DNA of 64,000 nucleotides from Dermatophagoides farinae (taxonomy: Eukaryota; Arthropoda; Arachnida; Sarcoptiformes; Pyroglyphidae), in the NCBI RefSeq assembly GCF_024713945.1, contig NC_134677.1, positions 1,491,001 through 1,555,000 of the forward strand, in the 5' to 3' direction. The notes below the pieces were generated by a model that saw only the letters and a list, made by a program, of their open reading frames with translations, was not told where the DNA came from and did no database searches. Shown here one piece after another: positions 23,472-36,600 of the stretch. The position numbers were made by a program, and so were the translations under genes. Every line of letters starts with the position of its first letter. The stretch's first letter is position 1.

Positions 23472-24481
23472 TTAAGCACTCATTACAGGTCGATGAAGTT
23501 TAGCTTCTAATTCATTGGCACTTGAATAGCCAGTACCACCTCTTTGAAGTGGAATAATATCCGATTCTTTCAATGGTTTATCATTGATCGGATCAATCAT
23601 ATCTTTTTTGATTATTTTTTCCAAACATTCTTCGGTAACAACAGAACCACTGAATGAATGAATGAACAGACAGATAATCATCATAAGATTAATATTCAGA
23701 AAAACTTACGAAGTTTTTAGTACAACACATCGTGAAGAATTTGTTAAAATATCACCAGAAACGGCACATTTATACGTTGCTCGATATGGATTAATGCATT
23801 TCGGATCGACCGGTGTGAATTTCACTTCAATCAAACGATTTGATTTCAATGCTTTTCCGCTCATTGGACATCGAACAATAGTATCTGGTTTTTTTGTTCG
23901 ATCTTCGGTTGATGGCGTAAGATTTGGTATCCAAAAACTGGGCAATTGTTTATCATTTCCATTATTCATATTGGATATTGATGATGATGTACTGGCTTGT
24001 TGTTGTTCATCATCATTATTACCACTCAATACTTTCATTGTTTCATGGTCAGAAAATTTTTTCGTTTTTGTTTCATCATCTTTTTCCATTGATTCCTTTA
24101 ATCGTTGTTCATCTTTTTGTTTTTCTTTTTCATATCGTTTTATATTACGCATTATTTTTGCTTTTTGACGAATAATGTATTCAAGAATCGCTTCTTTATC
24201 ATATAGATAACCATCTGGGCTGTTGATAACAACGGATAATTAAAAAAATTAATGAATGTCTGTTTTCATCCTCTCTCTAGATCTCGGATCTGAAAATATA
24301 TTTACGTTAAAACCGGATTACGGCATGGTTGTAAACTTAGATTACAAGCATTAAAATCTTTTACAGAATCTTTATTCAATCGTTTATGCTGTGTTCCATA
24401 ACCACTTGATTGATTATCACGTTGCCGTTCATGATATGAATATACTGATGATGCTGTATTATTTTTTGCATGTCGTGTCAT
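23472..24481 (-). CDS. NOSIP: Nitric oxide synthase-interacting protein (NOSIP), U-box E3 ligase
   Basis: Nuclear/cytoplasmic E3 ubiquitin ligase and spliceosome-associated protein. Exons 24481-24306, 24219-23710 and 23649-23472 give 287 residues (human 301). The start MTRHAKNNTASSVYSYHER and SSGYGTQHKRL are diagnostic. The split U-box begins at FNACNLSLQPCRNPV and TPDGYLYDKEAIL, and its second half includes CPMSGKAL, KCAVSGDIL and VVTEECLEKIIKKDMIDP. The C-terminus ILPLQRGGTGYSSAN-like segment (here DIIPLQRGGTGYSSAN) matches the family. A charged coiled-coil insert separates the halves. Both introns are short and in frame. Confidence 0.95.
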
Positions 24482-25325
24482 TTTTTTTTTGTGAATTTAA
24501 ATTTAAAAATCGATGATGATAAACAAACAAAAACACCGATTGTTTATGTCCTATTATTTATGAGTGACATCATCATGGCCAGAGAAAAAAAAACCAGACC
24601 TGCGTTCATCGAAAAATCCAAAAAAATATATAGGCGTTTGAGAAAGAGAAAGAGAGTATTTAGACGTCGTCGTCATCATCATCATGATAATAATCATCAT
24701 CATCAGGCAGATTGAAACGCCACCACTTTAATGCTATTGTACTACTGTTGTTGTTGTTGTTGGTAGTCGCTTTTTTTTGAACCCGAATGAAATTGCATCC
24801 TCTATCCACCGCCACCACCACTCACTTACTCACTCGCCCAATAGTGAAAAGCTCCAATTTTTTTTATCTCTGTGCATGGTTTCAATTTGGTTTTTTTTTG
24901 GTGACTATATATTACTCTCTACTACGTACATTTTATATTTCTATAGTCTTATCTCCAATATAGAAGCATTTTGGCTCCTCAAAAAAAACAAAATCCTCAT
25001 CATTTTTATGGTAATAGTCATATATTATTATTAATCGAAGGATTCATCATTGCTACGACCGCTATCGGCTAGGTAAGGATTGGCCAGTTACGCCTCTTGT
25101 ATTTTTCTTGTTTTTTTTTCACCATTATTATAACATATCTCTTTTCACATATTTGCCATTGATATTTTTGATTTTTTACCATCTAGAATTTTTCAACAGT
25201 TCAATTTGACGACTACGACGACATTTGATTTTTCAAAATTCCATCATCATCATCATCATCGATTCTTCTTAACATTCGTTTATATTCACAAACCAAACCA
25301 AACAAAACAAAAAATATAATTAATA
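24482..25325. other. Divergent region between NOSIP and ATP6V0C, with a 5' UTR intron
   Basis: A donor AG|GTAAGG at 25073 and an acceptor CATCTAG ending at 25186 mark a likely 5' UTR intron of the V-ATPase gene. CAT tracts lie at 24675-24690 and 25243-25260. A charged open frame around 24470-24715 is low complexity and overlaps the NOSIP promoter, so I do not call it a gene. Confidence 0.55.
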
Positions 25326-25817
25326 ATGTCTAATGAAGCTGAATTATCACCAGTTTATGCACCATTTTTCGGTGTACTCGGTGCCGCATCGGCTATCGTA
25401 TTTAGTTCGTTTGGTGCTGCATATGGTACGGCAAAATCTGGGACCGGTATCGCAGCCATGGCTGTCATGAGACCTGAACTTATTATGAAATCAATTATTC
25501 CTGTGGTCATGGCTGGTATTATTGCCATTTATGGTTTGGTTGTGGCCGCCATCCTAGCCAACAATATTGGTGAAGGTGGTCTTGAAAGTGGTGGTTATCA
25601 TCTATACAAAGGTTTCTTGCATCTTGGTGCTGGTCTTTCCGTAGGCCTTTCCGGCTTGGCAGCTGGTTTTGCCATTGGTATTGTTGGTGATGCTGGTGTT
25701 CGTGGTACAGCACAACAGCCACGTCTTTTTGTTGGTATGATCCTTATTCTTATTTTTGCTGAAGTCTTGGGTCTTTACGGTTTGATTGTTGCATTGGTTT
25801 TGGCGACCAAAAACTAA
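25326..25817 (+). CDS. ATP6V0C: V-type H+-ATPase 16 kDa proteolipid subunit c
   Basis: Forms the proton-carrying rotor ring of the V-ATPase in endosomes, lysosomes and other acidic organelles. The single coding exon encodes 163 residues; the usual length is 155-161. Four transmembrane helices are evident, as two repeated hairpins: [25 protein letters not shown] and [32 protein letters not shown]. The essential glutamate in helix 4 is in [20 protein letters not shown] (about residue 139). Compared with most genes in this window, synonymous sites use C and G more often, as expected for high expression. A long 3' UTR follows, with hexamers near 26498 and 26630. Confidence 0.97.
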   Translation: MSNEAELSPVYAPFFGVLGAASAIVFSSFGAAYGTAKSGTGIAAMAVMRPELIMKSIIPVVMAGIIAIYGLVVAAILANNIGEGGLESGGYHLYKGFLHLGAGLSVGLSGLAAGFAIGIVGDAGVRGTAQQPRLFVGMILILIFAEVLGLYGLIVALVLATKN

Positions 25818-26764
25818 AATTCAAGTAATATCTTTCATTTATTCACAATTGAATCATCATCAAATTTTAATTTCACGATCACACCATCATTATCATCGTT
25901 TTTTTTCTTTGCAACTCATGATTATTCACTTAATCTCTTTATCACAATTCCCGATTGATTCTTCATTATCTCTCTCCATACACACACACACACACACACA
26001 CAAATTTATTCTATTTGATCAAAAGGTGAAAATTCAATCTCAAAAACAATGGTTTGCTTAGTTACATTCAGCTAAAAATTCCTGCGCATACAGAAAACAG
26101 AAAAAAAATAACCGAAAACGCCCACTCGCCAAAACTCTAAAATCAATCCACGTTTTAAAATTTGTTTTGATTGTAAAAAACAAAATTTAATTTATCAACG
26201 TTTTTGAACATCACCATATTCATCTAATAATTATAACCAAATGTTTGAAGAACAGAACATCGTTTTTTTTCACACAACAATCATTCCATCCCAAAGAAAA
26301 AAAAATATTGCAGGTTTTGCCGTTTTTTTCCCTCGAATCTTTTCTCCATGTTATTGATATTCATTTTTTTTCTTTGATTTTTTTTGTGTAAAAAAATTTG
26401 TTTATATTTACGTTTCACATCACATACATAAACACATAGACATTGCATTGTATTGGTTGTGTTTGTGTGGTAAGCAACAACAACAACAACAACAACAAAA
26501 TAAAACGAAAGTCATAGGTTAATGTTTTTCTTTTCCAAAAAAATGATTTGATCAAAAACAAAAATTATGTTATGCTAATTTCATTTTAATTATAATGAAT
26601 AATCAAGAAATTTTGTTATGTATCATAATAATAAACATTTTATTCCAGATTCATCAAAAAAAACATTCAAATTGACAAAAAAAAATTTTGAATTAAATAA
26701 AAATTATCATTTGGTGTGTGATTCGTTTTCAGTTTCACAAAAAAAACAATGATTGATATGGGTA
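25818..26764. other. ATP6V0C 3' UTR region, convergent with the RPB10-like gene
   Basis: Low-complexity AT-rich sequence with (CA)n at 25980-26001 and CAA repeats at 26476-26498. AATAAA is seen at about 26498 and 26630. No open frame with family features was found. Confidence 0.55.
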
Positions 26765-27071
26765 TTATGTCATATTACTATAATCTTCTGGAAAGCCCAT
26801 TTTAATCGCATCTTCATATGTTTCATAATGAGACAGGAACATTGTATGACAACAGAATCGTTTTAATCCCAATTCCTTGAATAATGGTCTAAAAAGTGTA
26901 AGAAATGTATTTCATCATTTGAATTTGAAAAAAATAAAATTTGATCACATACTCTAATCCATTTTCAAGATTATCATTGGAAACTTTGGCTATTTGAAGT
27001 CGTTCATTGTATTCATTCCAAAGATGTCCAATTACTTTGCCACAGGTCCAACATCGAACAGGAAAGAGCAT
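26765..27071 (-). CDS. Diverged second copy of RNA polymerase subunit RPB10 (RPABC5-like)
   Basis: Two exons, 27071-26953 and 26888-26765 (donor GTATGT, acceptor TTTTTAG), encode 80 residues; canonical RPB10 is 67-68. The N-terminus keeps the family signature PVRCWTCGKVIG, with zinc ligands Cys7 and Cys10. The second pair is Cys52-Cys53 in GLKRFCC. The middle is about eight residues longer and the C-terminal helix (after HTMFLSH) is quite different. The single intron is phase 2 and sits seven residues before GLKR, exactly as in the canonical copy at 53917-54192 in this window, so the copy most likely arose by duplication of the genomic gene. It could be a specialised polymerase subunit, a zinc-binding protein with a new role, or a decaying copy; the intact frame and ligands argue against decay. 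Confidence 0.85.
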
Positions 27072-27683
27072 TTTTTTAGGATTTAGAATGATAAAAATTT
27101 CAAAAAAAAAATAAAATAAAATGAAACTTGAAAGAAAATAGCATCACAGGTGAAAATTGGAAATATCCATAAAGGACGTATCCAATCTTTTATGACAATT
27201 TCGACTTTTTTTGTCGATGAAAAAGATTTCAAATTGCCAAAAAAAAATTTAGCCAAATTTGTTAGTAAGTAGGGTACCATCTGTATTTTATTATTTTTTT
27301 TTCACAGACAGATTTGAGAGAAAAAAAAGAACAAATGAAAAAGAAATAATGAGAAAAGCTTGGCTTCGATTTTTTTTTCTTTACAAAAAAAAACAGATGA
27401 ATCGATTTACAAAGTTATAAAAAATATAATTATGAATAAAAAAAAATTAAAACATCTTGTGAAACTATAAGGATGATGATTAATTTAGTGTGTAAACACA
27501 GACAAAACAAATGGATTCTAATAATAGAATAATGATTAATTACAACTCAAGTTTTTTCAATTCATGATTGATTTCAATTTCAGTCTAAATAACCAAACAA
27601 AAAACAAAAGTTTTTTTCCTGACAAATCAAGTGTTTGTCAAATTCATAACTGTTAGATGAAAGCAGAACAGAGTTTTGAGTAA
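27072..27683. other. Spacer between the MYO9 3' end and the RPB10-like gene
   Basis: Contains the MYO9 3' UTR and the RPB10-like promoter. A 65-codon ATG-started minus-strand frame at 27280-27083 ends 12 bp upstream of the RPB10-like ATG; it matches nothing I recognise and may be a uORF or chance. The rest is A/T-rich. Confidence 0.45.
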
Positions 27684-30600
27684 TTAACGAATTTCATCTT
27701 TGGTTTTTGTTAGATTCGTCGTTGATAATTTATTAGAATTGACAATTTCACCAGTGTTTTTCAAGGTTTTCATAGTATTCAATGTTTGTCCTGTTTTAGC
27801 ATTATCATTATTGATGACAGTAGAATTAAGACATTCATCTGAACTGGCATTAGTATTGGCCATTTCTTCATTTTCATTTGAAGAAAGAATATCTTCATCT
27901 GAACATGCCGAAGCGATTCTAAATGTCGGTAATATAGTAGTCAAATGGTTCCTAAAAAATTGTATAAAATATGAGTTAAAAATAGTATTATGTCAAAATA
28001 GATAAATCATACTTTTCGGTAATCAATTCGGAAATCTGTTGTGTCAGGTATTCTTCTTCATCATCATCGACATTCGAATGTGCACGTACAACCGATGTTG
28101 CATCACGATGCATGTTCATCTAAGTGAAAATAATTAATTTTCAAATAAATAAATTATTTTGCATTTATTGTAATTTACCTTGGAATGTCGAATCGAAGAT
28201 AAACGAGATGAGGCCGTATGACAGGCAGTATCCAATATATCAATATCGTTAAGTGTGTCAGATATCTGTCGCATTTGTTCGCTAATGATACTTTCAATGC
28301 AACTGTGTTCAAAGGGAAAAGAATTATTCATATTAATAGTGATTAAAAATGAAAAAAAAATAAAAATTTTTACATTGTCTGTTTACTGATATCATTCAAT
28401 TTATCTTGCATCTGCATCGATTTGTTTGTTCGTAATATACAAGGAGCAAATACAATGGCCAATGAATTTGCGTTCATACGATTGGCCGATTCTTGGCGTG
28501 CCACACGTGCTAAATGAAATGTCAGACGTTCAAGGAGATCATAGTTTGGCTTTGGTAGTTTACTGATATGATTGAATATTATTTGATTTCGTTCAATAGG
28601 ATCGGTAACTGTAGTGGCCCATAAGAAATCATCATAAAGTTCATAGGTCATTAGCGGTTCGGGCATTTCACGGAAAAATAATTTCAAACAACCGGCAAGA
28701 ACATGAACGCTATAATGGTCTAAATCAATATCCAAACGTTGTGCATCAAACATCTGTTTCAATTCATTTATGCTTGTTAGCCTAGCCGATTTACGATAAA
28801 TTCCTTCGGCATACAAGCCTTTTAGTTCGATTTTTGCAATCAAATGTTCAACAACTAATGGTATACGACATTCTTCCGTAACGAGTGCCGAAATTGGTGA
28901 TCCAAAGATTAATTTATTAGAGGATTTATTATTGTTACCACAGGTGGAAGCCACTTTATCGAAACATTTTTTATGACAAGCAAGTTTACAACGTCGACAT
29001 ATGAATATCCTTTCCATCATCCAAACATATGAATCACAAACTTCGCATACCGTATAAATGTTGGCCGTTGAAATGTAGAATTCATGTTCATATGTTTTAT
29101 AAACATCATCTTCTTTCTTGTTACGAGCACGTTTTTTACTTTGTTTACGTTTATTAGATTTCTTGAAAGTTGGTCCATTAATTCTTTCTTCTTTATTAAT
29201 TTTCGTATTATGCATATTACGTAATTCATCCATATAACCGCGAAAAGCATTCACGCCAAGAATCACGGGAAATGATTTAAATGTATTTTCTATTTCACAG
29301 ACATTTAATAAAATCTAAAATAGGTAAAAGAAATTTGGTTAATTCATAACAATAGGACATTCAGACAATAGATGATTAATAAAATACCTGTGCAAAATGG
29401 TCAATCAGATCCTTATAGGTCAATCGAACCACCATTCCATCTTGATGTGTCACCGAATAAGTGGAAATCAAATTATTTTTGAATTCTTTCAACGCTAACT
29501 TGAACACAATATCGACCATACATTCTTTTGGTTCATTAATTGTTTTCTTTTTGAACAGAATATTATCATCCATATCACGAATCTTTTTCGAAATGAATTT
29601 ATCCATTGAGGTTAGTTCATCTAGATCGGTGATAAGAACATCATGTGGATCGATAAATTGTTTGACTCTAACTGATTGTTTAGCTGGTGCAGCAAATGGC
29701 GTAACTTTCGATGATGATGATGTTAATGATTGATTCTCTTTGGTTGATGAATCAAGACTTTTTCCACTAGTAATTTTTGACTTTTTCTGCTTACTTCTTG
29801 GCGGCCGTGGTGGATTAAATGCTACAACAACAGAGAAAATTTTAGATACAATGAAAATTACAAAAGTGTAAATTACAAAATACCTCCAAGTACGGAAGAG
29901 CTTATGTTTGAACCTTCTTTGATACAAGGAATATCCGAGCTAAGATGAATACATTTCTTATGAAACAATTGTTTACATTCTGAACATTTTAAATGAATTT
30001 GTGGTTGATTCGATTGCTGCAATGGTTGTTGAACCAAAATTGGATTCTCACAAATGGCACAAATTTCACCAGATTTAAAACTACTTTCATCATGGATCGA
30101 ATGCCGTGAAAGAAGTGTAAAGTTTTCATCTTTAGCTTTCAATTGTTGTTGCTGTTGCGGATGATGATGCTGAAATGTATATGGTGTTGGCATATTCATA
30201 GAAGAAGAAAATATCGAATTCAATTGTGAATGCATATCACTTTGACTAGTTGAATTTTTCGATATAATAGGCATTTCATTTATTTTCATTCCTAAATCAT
30301 TGTTTGACAAACTTTTACTATTTAAAAGATTATATGTTTGATTCATTTGTTCGTTAAGGTTGTTTGCCGATTCAAATTCCATTCCTGCTTTTACCGACAT
30401 TGTTTGTTTCAACAAACGTTTATTAATCTCTGAATTACTTGAGGATTTACCCATAATGTTTCGAAATGTAGCTTTTGCTTTTTGAATGGGTCCCGATGTT
30501 GTTGATGATGATGATGATATGGCCGATGATTGAGATTCATCAAATGATGTTTGTTGTTTTGTCGTCGTTGCCGTTCGATTCGAAACATTGGGAGCTACTA

Positions 30601-33600
30601 TTTGATTGGCCGATGTTACATTGATCGAATATGGAAAAGTCGTAGTCGCCAATGTTGTTGTTGATGATGAAGGATGTTGTGACTGTACATTATCGGAACC
30701 AATGCTTGTTATGGAAGTAATGTATTGTTGTTGTTCACTGTTATTACTATTGACACTACCAATACGAAGTTTTTGTATACTTGATGCACTATCACTATTA
30801 GTTAGATAACCGGAAGAAACAAACGAAGAATTAGAACCGGCAAGCCCGAGCACTTTAGAATCACTGGATAATTTTGTCAATTGTCGATGTTGCTGTTGAT
30901 GATTGAAATTATGATCAGTTATTGTTAGATTCGATATACTTGTTGTTGTCGGTATCAGTGTTGCAGTCGCGGATGATGATTCTAATGTTGATGTTGATAA
31001 TGACGAAGCTGTAGTTGTAGTTGTCATCATCGATGATGATGCAGATGTCGTCATCAATAGTTTTTCATCTGATAATGATTTATGATTATTTGCTTTACGT
31101 TTAAATGATGTTTTTCGTATCGGAATATTACGTTTACGATTCAATCGTACACGTTGATTATCACCATTTTCAAAATCATCATCAAGATCAACAAGATCAT
31201 CATTAATATTACCAGTAATTGTAACAACATCATCGACGTCAATCACTGATGATGATGATGAAAATTCTTCATCACCACCAACACCAACATTTGCTGTAGC
31301 AGCCGGACGATTTATCACATTAACAGGAATGATTAGATTTGCATCCTGATTTGTAGTATCCGACTTATTGGAGAGAATATTATGAATGACTATTTCATTT
31401 TGATGTTGTTGATGATGATGAACATTTGTGTATGTTGTCGAAGCTGTCGAAACGTCACTACCATCTAAATATAAATTTACCGAATTTGTTTATATTTTCA
31501 TCAATAAAACAGATGAAACAATAATAAAGCTTACCTTTAATCGTTGCCAATGATGATGATGATGACGATGAATTTGTTGTTGGTGGTGTTGTTCGTATCA
31601 AAACTGAAACGTTAGACATTTTATTATTACTGTTATTGACCGATGATGAATGTCGATTCGATTCTGGTATTTCTAATTCCGTTTTTTTCTGTGCTCGTTC
31701 TCTAGCACGTGCACATTCTTCGATAATATCGTTCATACGATTAGTTTTACGAAAAATATGACCACGACAACAGGCCTGAAATTTTACGATTGATTTTCGT
31801 AGATTTGTAAACCACTTTCGTGTTTGATATGCACGCCAATGTTTCTGTATTGCATTCGCTGCCCAATTCTCATATTGAGCAATCATTTTCAAACGTTTTA
31901 AACGTTTTTGTGCAATAAAACGACGGACAAATGTCTGCACGATGACCGCCGCATTTCGCATTTCGTTGAATCGTTTTCGACAGATCCATGTTCGTACCTA
32001 GAAATTCATATATATATAGATGATTAAAAGCCATGAACAACAATAAAAAAAAGAGAGAATAAGATGATAATAATGGATTTTTTTCAAAAATTTATATCAA
32101 ACAAAAAACCAATTAATAAATGAACAGCTTTCATTCAAAATTCAAAAGAACAGAACACGCGGAAGCAATTAAATTCATTCATTCTCTTCCCGATTCTGGT
32201 ATTTGCCAAAAAAAACAAACAAACAAACAAACAAAAACAAAGTTCTCAAAGAATCTTTTATATTGAAAATACACATATTCTTCCTGTAAACATTGGATGC
32301 AATACGCATACATACACATGTATGTCACGTTTAAAAAAAAAATTAAATAAAGACAAGTTCGTTAACCCAATAAGTGTGTGTGTGCGTGTTGTATATTTTT
32401 ATGGTTAAAATCTTCTGTGTTTGTGTAAAAACGATCATTCAAAAATATTCAATAGAATAAAAAAAATAAAAAATAATGCACACCACTTTGTTGAAAATTA
32501 TTATTGAAAAAATTTATTTTCAAAGTAAATCTATAATAACAAGCTAAAGGCACCCATTATTATGTAGTGTAAGAAAAAAAATTGTCATCAAACAAAATAA
32601 TAATAAGACACACACACACACGCACAAACACATAAATAGACTAACAATCAATTTTCCTGTCACAAAAAGAAAATATCCACGAATTAAATTCACAATATGA
32701 ATGAAGAGATTTTTTAGTTTTAAATATCAAAAAAAAAAAAACACTAAAGAGACATCAAAACAATGATGATGATGATCAAACAATCTATCTCTTTCGCTAT
32801 AGCATTTTAAATCTTGATCAATTCTAAAAAACTCATGATCATCATCATCATCATCACCAAAGAGTTAAAAAAAATTGTTGGCCGATTTTTTTTTCTCGTT
32901 TGTTTTTGTATATTTGTTGGTTAGTAGCGTTCAATTCATAATAATAATATATGTATGATTTATATTTTATTTACTTATGTGGGGCTTTTCAATTCAACAT
33001 CGACAGCAGCAGCCGCAGCAGCAACAACAACAACAACAGCAATGATAATAATGTTGGTTAGCGTAACTAATTACTTGATGGTGATGGTGGTGATTATGAT
33101 GATGACAATATTTATCAAATCATCAACAACATACACACACACACGTAGACGATTCATTTCAATTCTATCTTAAAGAAATTTCTCTATTTTTCTTTCTTTG
33201 TTTTTGTCATCAACTAAAGAAAAAAAAATCCATCATCTCTCATCTCATTTTTGGCCAATCAACTTAATGTGACCTAAATTTAGGATTTTCAACCCTCGTA
33301 TGTATGTGATAATAATGGTTGATTGATATAAAAAGAAAAAAAAATTGAAAAAATCCAAACTTACCCATCGTTGAAGATTAATAATACGTCGTAATATCTC
33401 TTCATGTAATCGTTCATCTAGGGCTAATTTTTCACTTTCACGCATAAACACTTTTGTTTTGCCAATCTGATACATTGCAGATGGTAATTTCATGTTGAGT
33501 AAAAATTTCTGTACATCCATTTTGGATGATAATAATCCTTTCGGCAATAATATTCGATAATGTTGAATGAATTCATCGAATGTTAAACGTACAGAATATC

Positions 33601-36600
33601 CAGATTGTCGTATTCGAACCGTTTCTAACATTCCAGTATAACGAAGCTGTTGCAACACTAGTCGATCATCAAAATGATTTGGCATCTTATCTGCATTCGA
33701 TTTAATACAACGAACAAAAAATGGATTCGCATGGCTCAATGTGTCCATTAATTGTTGTAATGATTGTTGAAATTGATGTGTTACGGTTTGTGTTTGTTTT
33801 CGGGCCACCGTTCTTGACAATGAAACAGGTCTTTCTTTTGCAGATGTCAAACCAGGTGAATTGATCGTTGTAACTGGTGGACCTAATAGCTGTTTCAATA
33901 ATTTAAAATTACGTATAGATTTTTCAAATCCATTCTTTTTCTGCCATGAATAAGCGGATGATGATGATGAGTATTTCTTTTTCCTGTCATTTTCAAAAAA
34001 AATACACGGATTTCAATTATTTTAAAGTAAAAAAAAAATAAATATGCGGAAACGGAATCACCACTTGAAAAGGGGAGAGGGTAAAACAACGAGTAGATGA
34101 ATGTGAAAACAAAAACAAAAAATGGGGAAATAAAGTGTTTTGATGATTATATTGTCCACAATCGACAGCAACAACAACAACAACAAATGTTCAATTCAAT
34201 GTTCAATCATTTCCATTTCAAAAAAGGGATACCATACATCAAAATCATGATGATGATGAAGATGATGGAGCATTGAACATTTCATTTCATTTATTCATTC
34301 AAAAACTCATCATAATGAAAAAATAAAACTCAAAATCTCAATATCAAATGTATGGAAAACAAAAATTATTATGGTTGAATCAGAGAAAAAAAATAAATGA
34401 AAAAGGAAAATGCCGTGTATATCACCACACGAGTATTGTCAATGAAAGAGATGCCCCAATCATCATCATCATCATCCCCATATAAAGTAACATAAGCAAA
34501 GAAAAAAAATCTCCATATGTATCCTTTTCAACAACAACAACAATAACAGAAAATTGACAAAAAAGACATTATAATATGCCACATATTGTTGAATGAATGA
34601 TGAACAATAATAAATAAATATAAAAAATATGCACACACACACACACACTGAAGGAGAAAGCAAGGATTTATTTTTTTTTCTCCTTTCATTCAGGTTATAT
34701 AAAACCGGGAATTGATGTATCTATCCATTCATCATGAATCAGTGATATATCCTTATACACTTGTTATTACATGATGATGGATATTAAGATTTATAATTTT
34801 ATTATTATTATTATATCATGATGATGAATATTTTAACAACAAAAAAAAGATGAAACTACTACCAACTATTCAACTAATAAATCATTGATTATCAAAAAAA
34901 AAAAAAAAATATCATCTCACGATAGATATAAAACAACAACAACAAATCATCGACAAATGTCATTCTCATAAACATATAAATATATAATATGGGGCAAGAG
35001 AAAATGATGATGGCATTTCATTTTCGTTGTTTTCACACACTATATGAAGCTCAATATAAGAAAATTTTTTTTTAAATAAACAAGACAAATTACGAGAACG
35101 TAATCTTTTTTCTTGTTTTGAGATTATTGAAAACTAATTAAATTAAATATATAATACATGCAGATACAAGTGTTATTAACTATTGTTTATATGTTTCTAG
35201 ATAGACTGACAATCTAATTAAAATCGATTATGCTGATTGATTGATAATGAAGATGAGTGATGATGATGATGTTGATTAAAAATGAAATCATCAACATGGA
35301 TTATTAAATGAAAATGAAATGAATGAACTCAAATAAAATCGATATCGATTTTGGATTGATGATGACATCAAACACACATACATTAGAATTTTATTTGCAC
35401 GCGATAATACACGTGCTTCAGAAGAACAAAGATGTGCTTGTGTACCATGAAATGGACACGATAATGATGAAGATGAAATGGATGATGATGTACAATGTGA
35501 AGGTACAATAATTGCTGCTGAAGATGATGTCGGTTTACAACGGCTGTTGGCCAAAAATGCACTATAATTATGATGATGAAAATTTGATGATGATGATGAC
35601 GATGATGAAAGCCGTTTAGCGATATCAGAATATTTGGCTTTCGATTCATTTAAAACATTTGATTGGTGTATAGAATTATTATTATTACCGGCAATTTTAC
35701 TTTGATAAACAATACTGCAGCCTTTGTCGATTAAACTATATACATATACAACATGGAAACGTTATTAGAATTCAATAATTTTTTTTCAATAGCCCGAAAT
35801 ATCACTAACTAAATAACCCATCTCCCCCCATCACACTGAATGTTTTCCCAAAACCAAAAGAAAAATTCCCAAAAAAAAAAATTCCTGATCAAAACCAAGA
35901 ATCACATACCTTAATTGATTATTTTGCTGTTGTGCACCACCACTACTTCTTCGTTGATTGGCATTGGCATATTCTTTAACTAAATAAGTACCGGATAATC
36001 CTATAGGTTGAATGAAAAAAAAACGTCAAATCAGAATATAAAACTTTGTTTCATTGCAATGTGACAAACCTCGTTTCATTTTGGATATTTCACGTAATTT
36101 TGTAAAATGAAAATAAGCTTTAAAAAAAGCTTTAAGAATATGCCATCTAAATAATGCTAATGGATCAGAACAGACCAGTTCACGTACGAAAGCCATTTTC
36201 GATACTTTCAGTACGGCCACAATATCTGGACGCATGAGATCGAGATTTTTTTCACGAAAATCACGTATCTGATATTTAACTTTACCGGCATAATGTTTAA
36301 TAGTGAATGCCGAACCACGACAAGGCGGTACTTCGAACAATGGATTTGAATTATGATGATAAATAAATTTCTGTAATATTGTTTCATTACTACCACAAGG
36401 AAAATTGCACTGATCATCCAATAGATATAAAAGACCATCTGGTTTATCTTCAATCAATCCTAAACATTCAGTATTATCATTGAAATCAATATTTCGCCAA
36501 CTAATTCCTTCACGTTGATATTCTTCTTGTTCATATTTGAATACATGTGAATTAAAATAATACTGTAGCCGTTCATTGGCATAATTGATGCAGAATTGTT

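Noticed and set aside
26765-27071. Origin of the RPB10-like copy from a large DNA virus
   Set aside because: Such viruses encode RPB10 homologues of similar length, but the intron at the homologous position and phase, and the shared GKVIG and GLKR segments, favour a host duplication.
27083-27280. 65-codon minus-strand ORF just upstream of the RPB10-like gene
   Set aside because: It starts with ATG and is not a pure repeat, but I could not match it to any family, and its tail is Phe/Ile-rich from poly-T. It may be a uORF.
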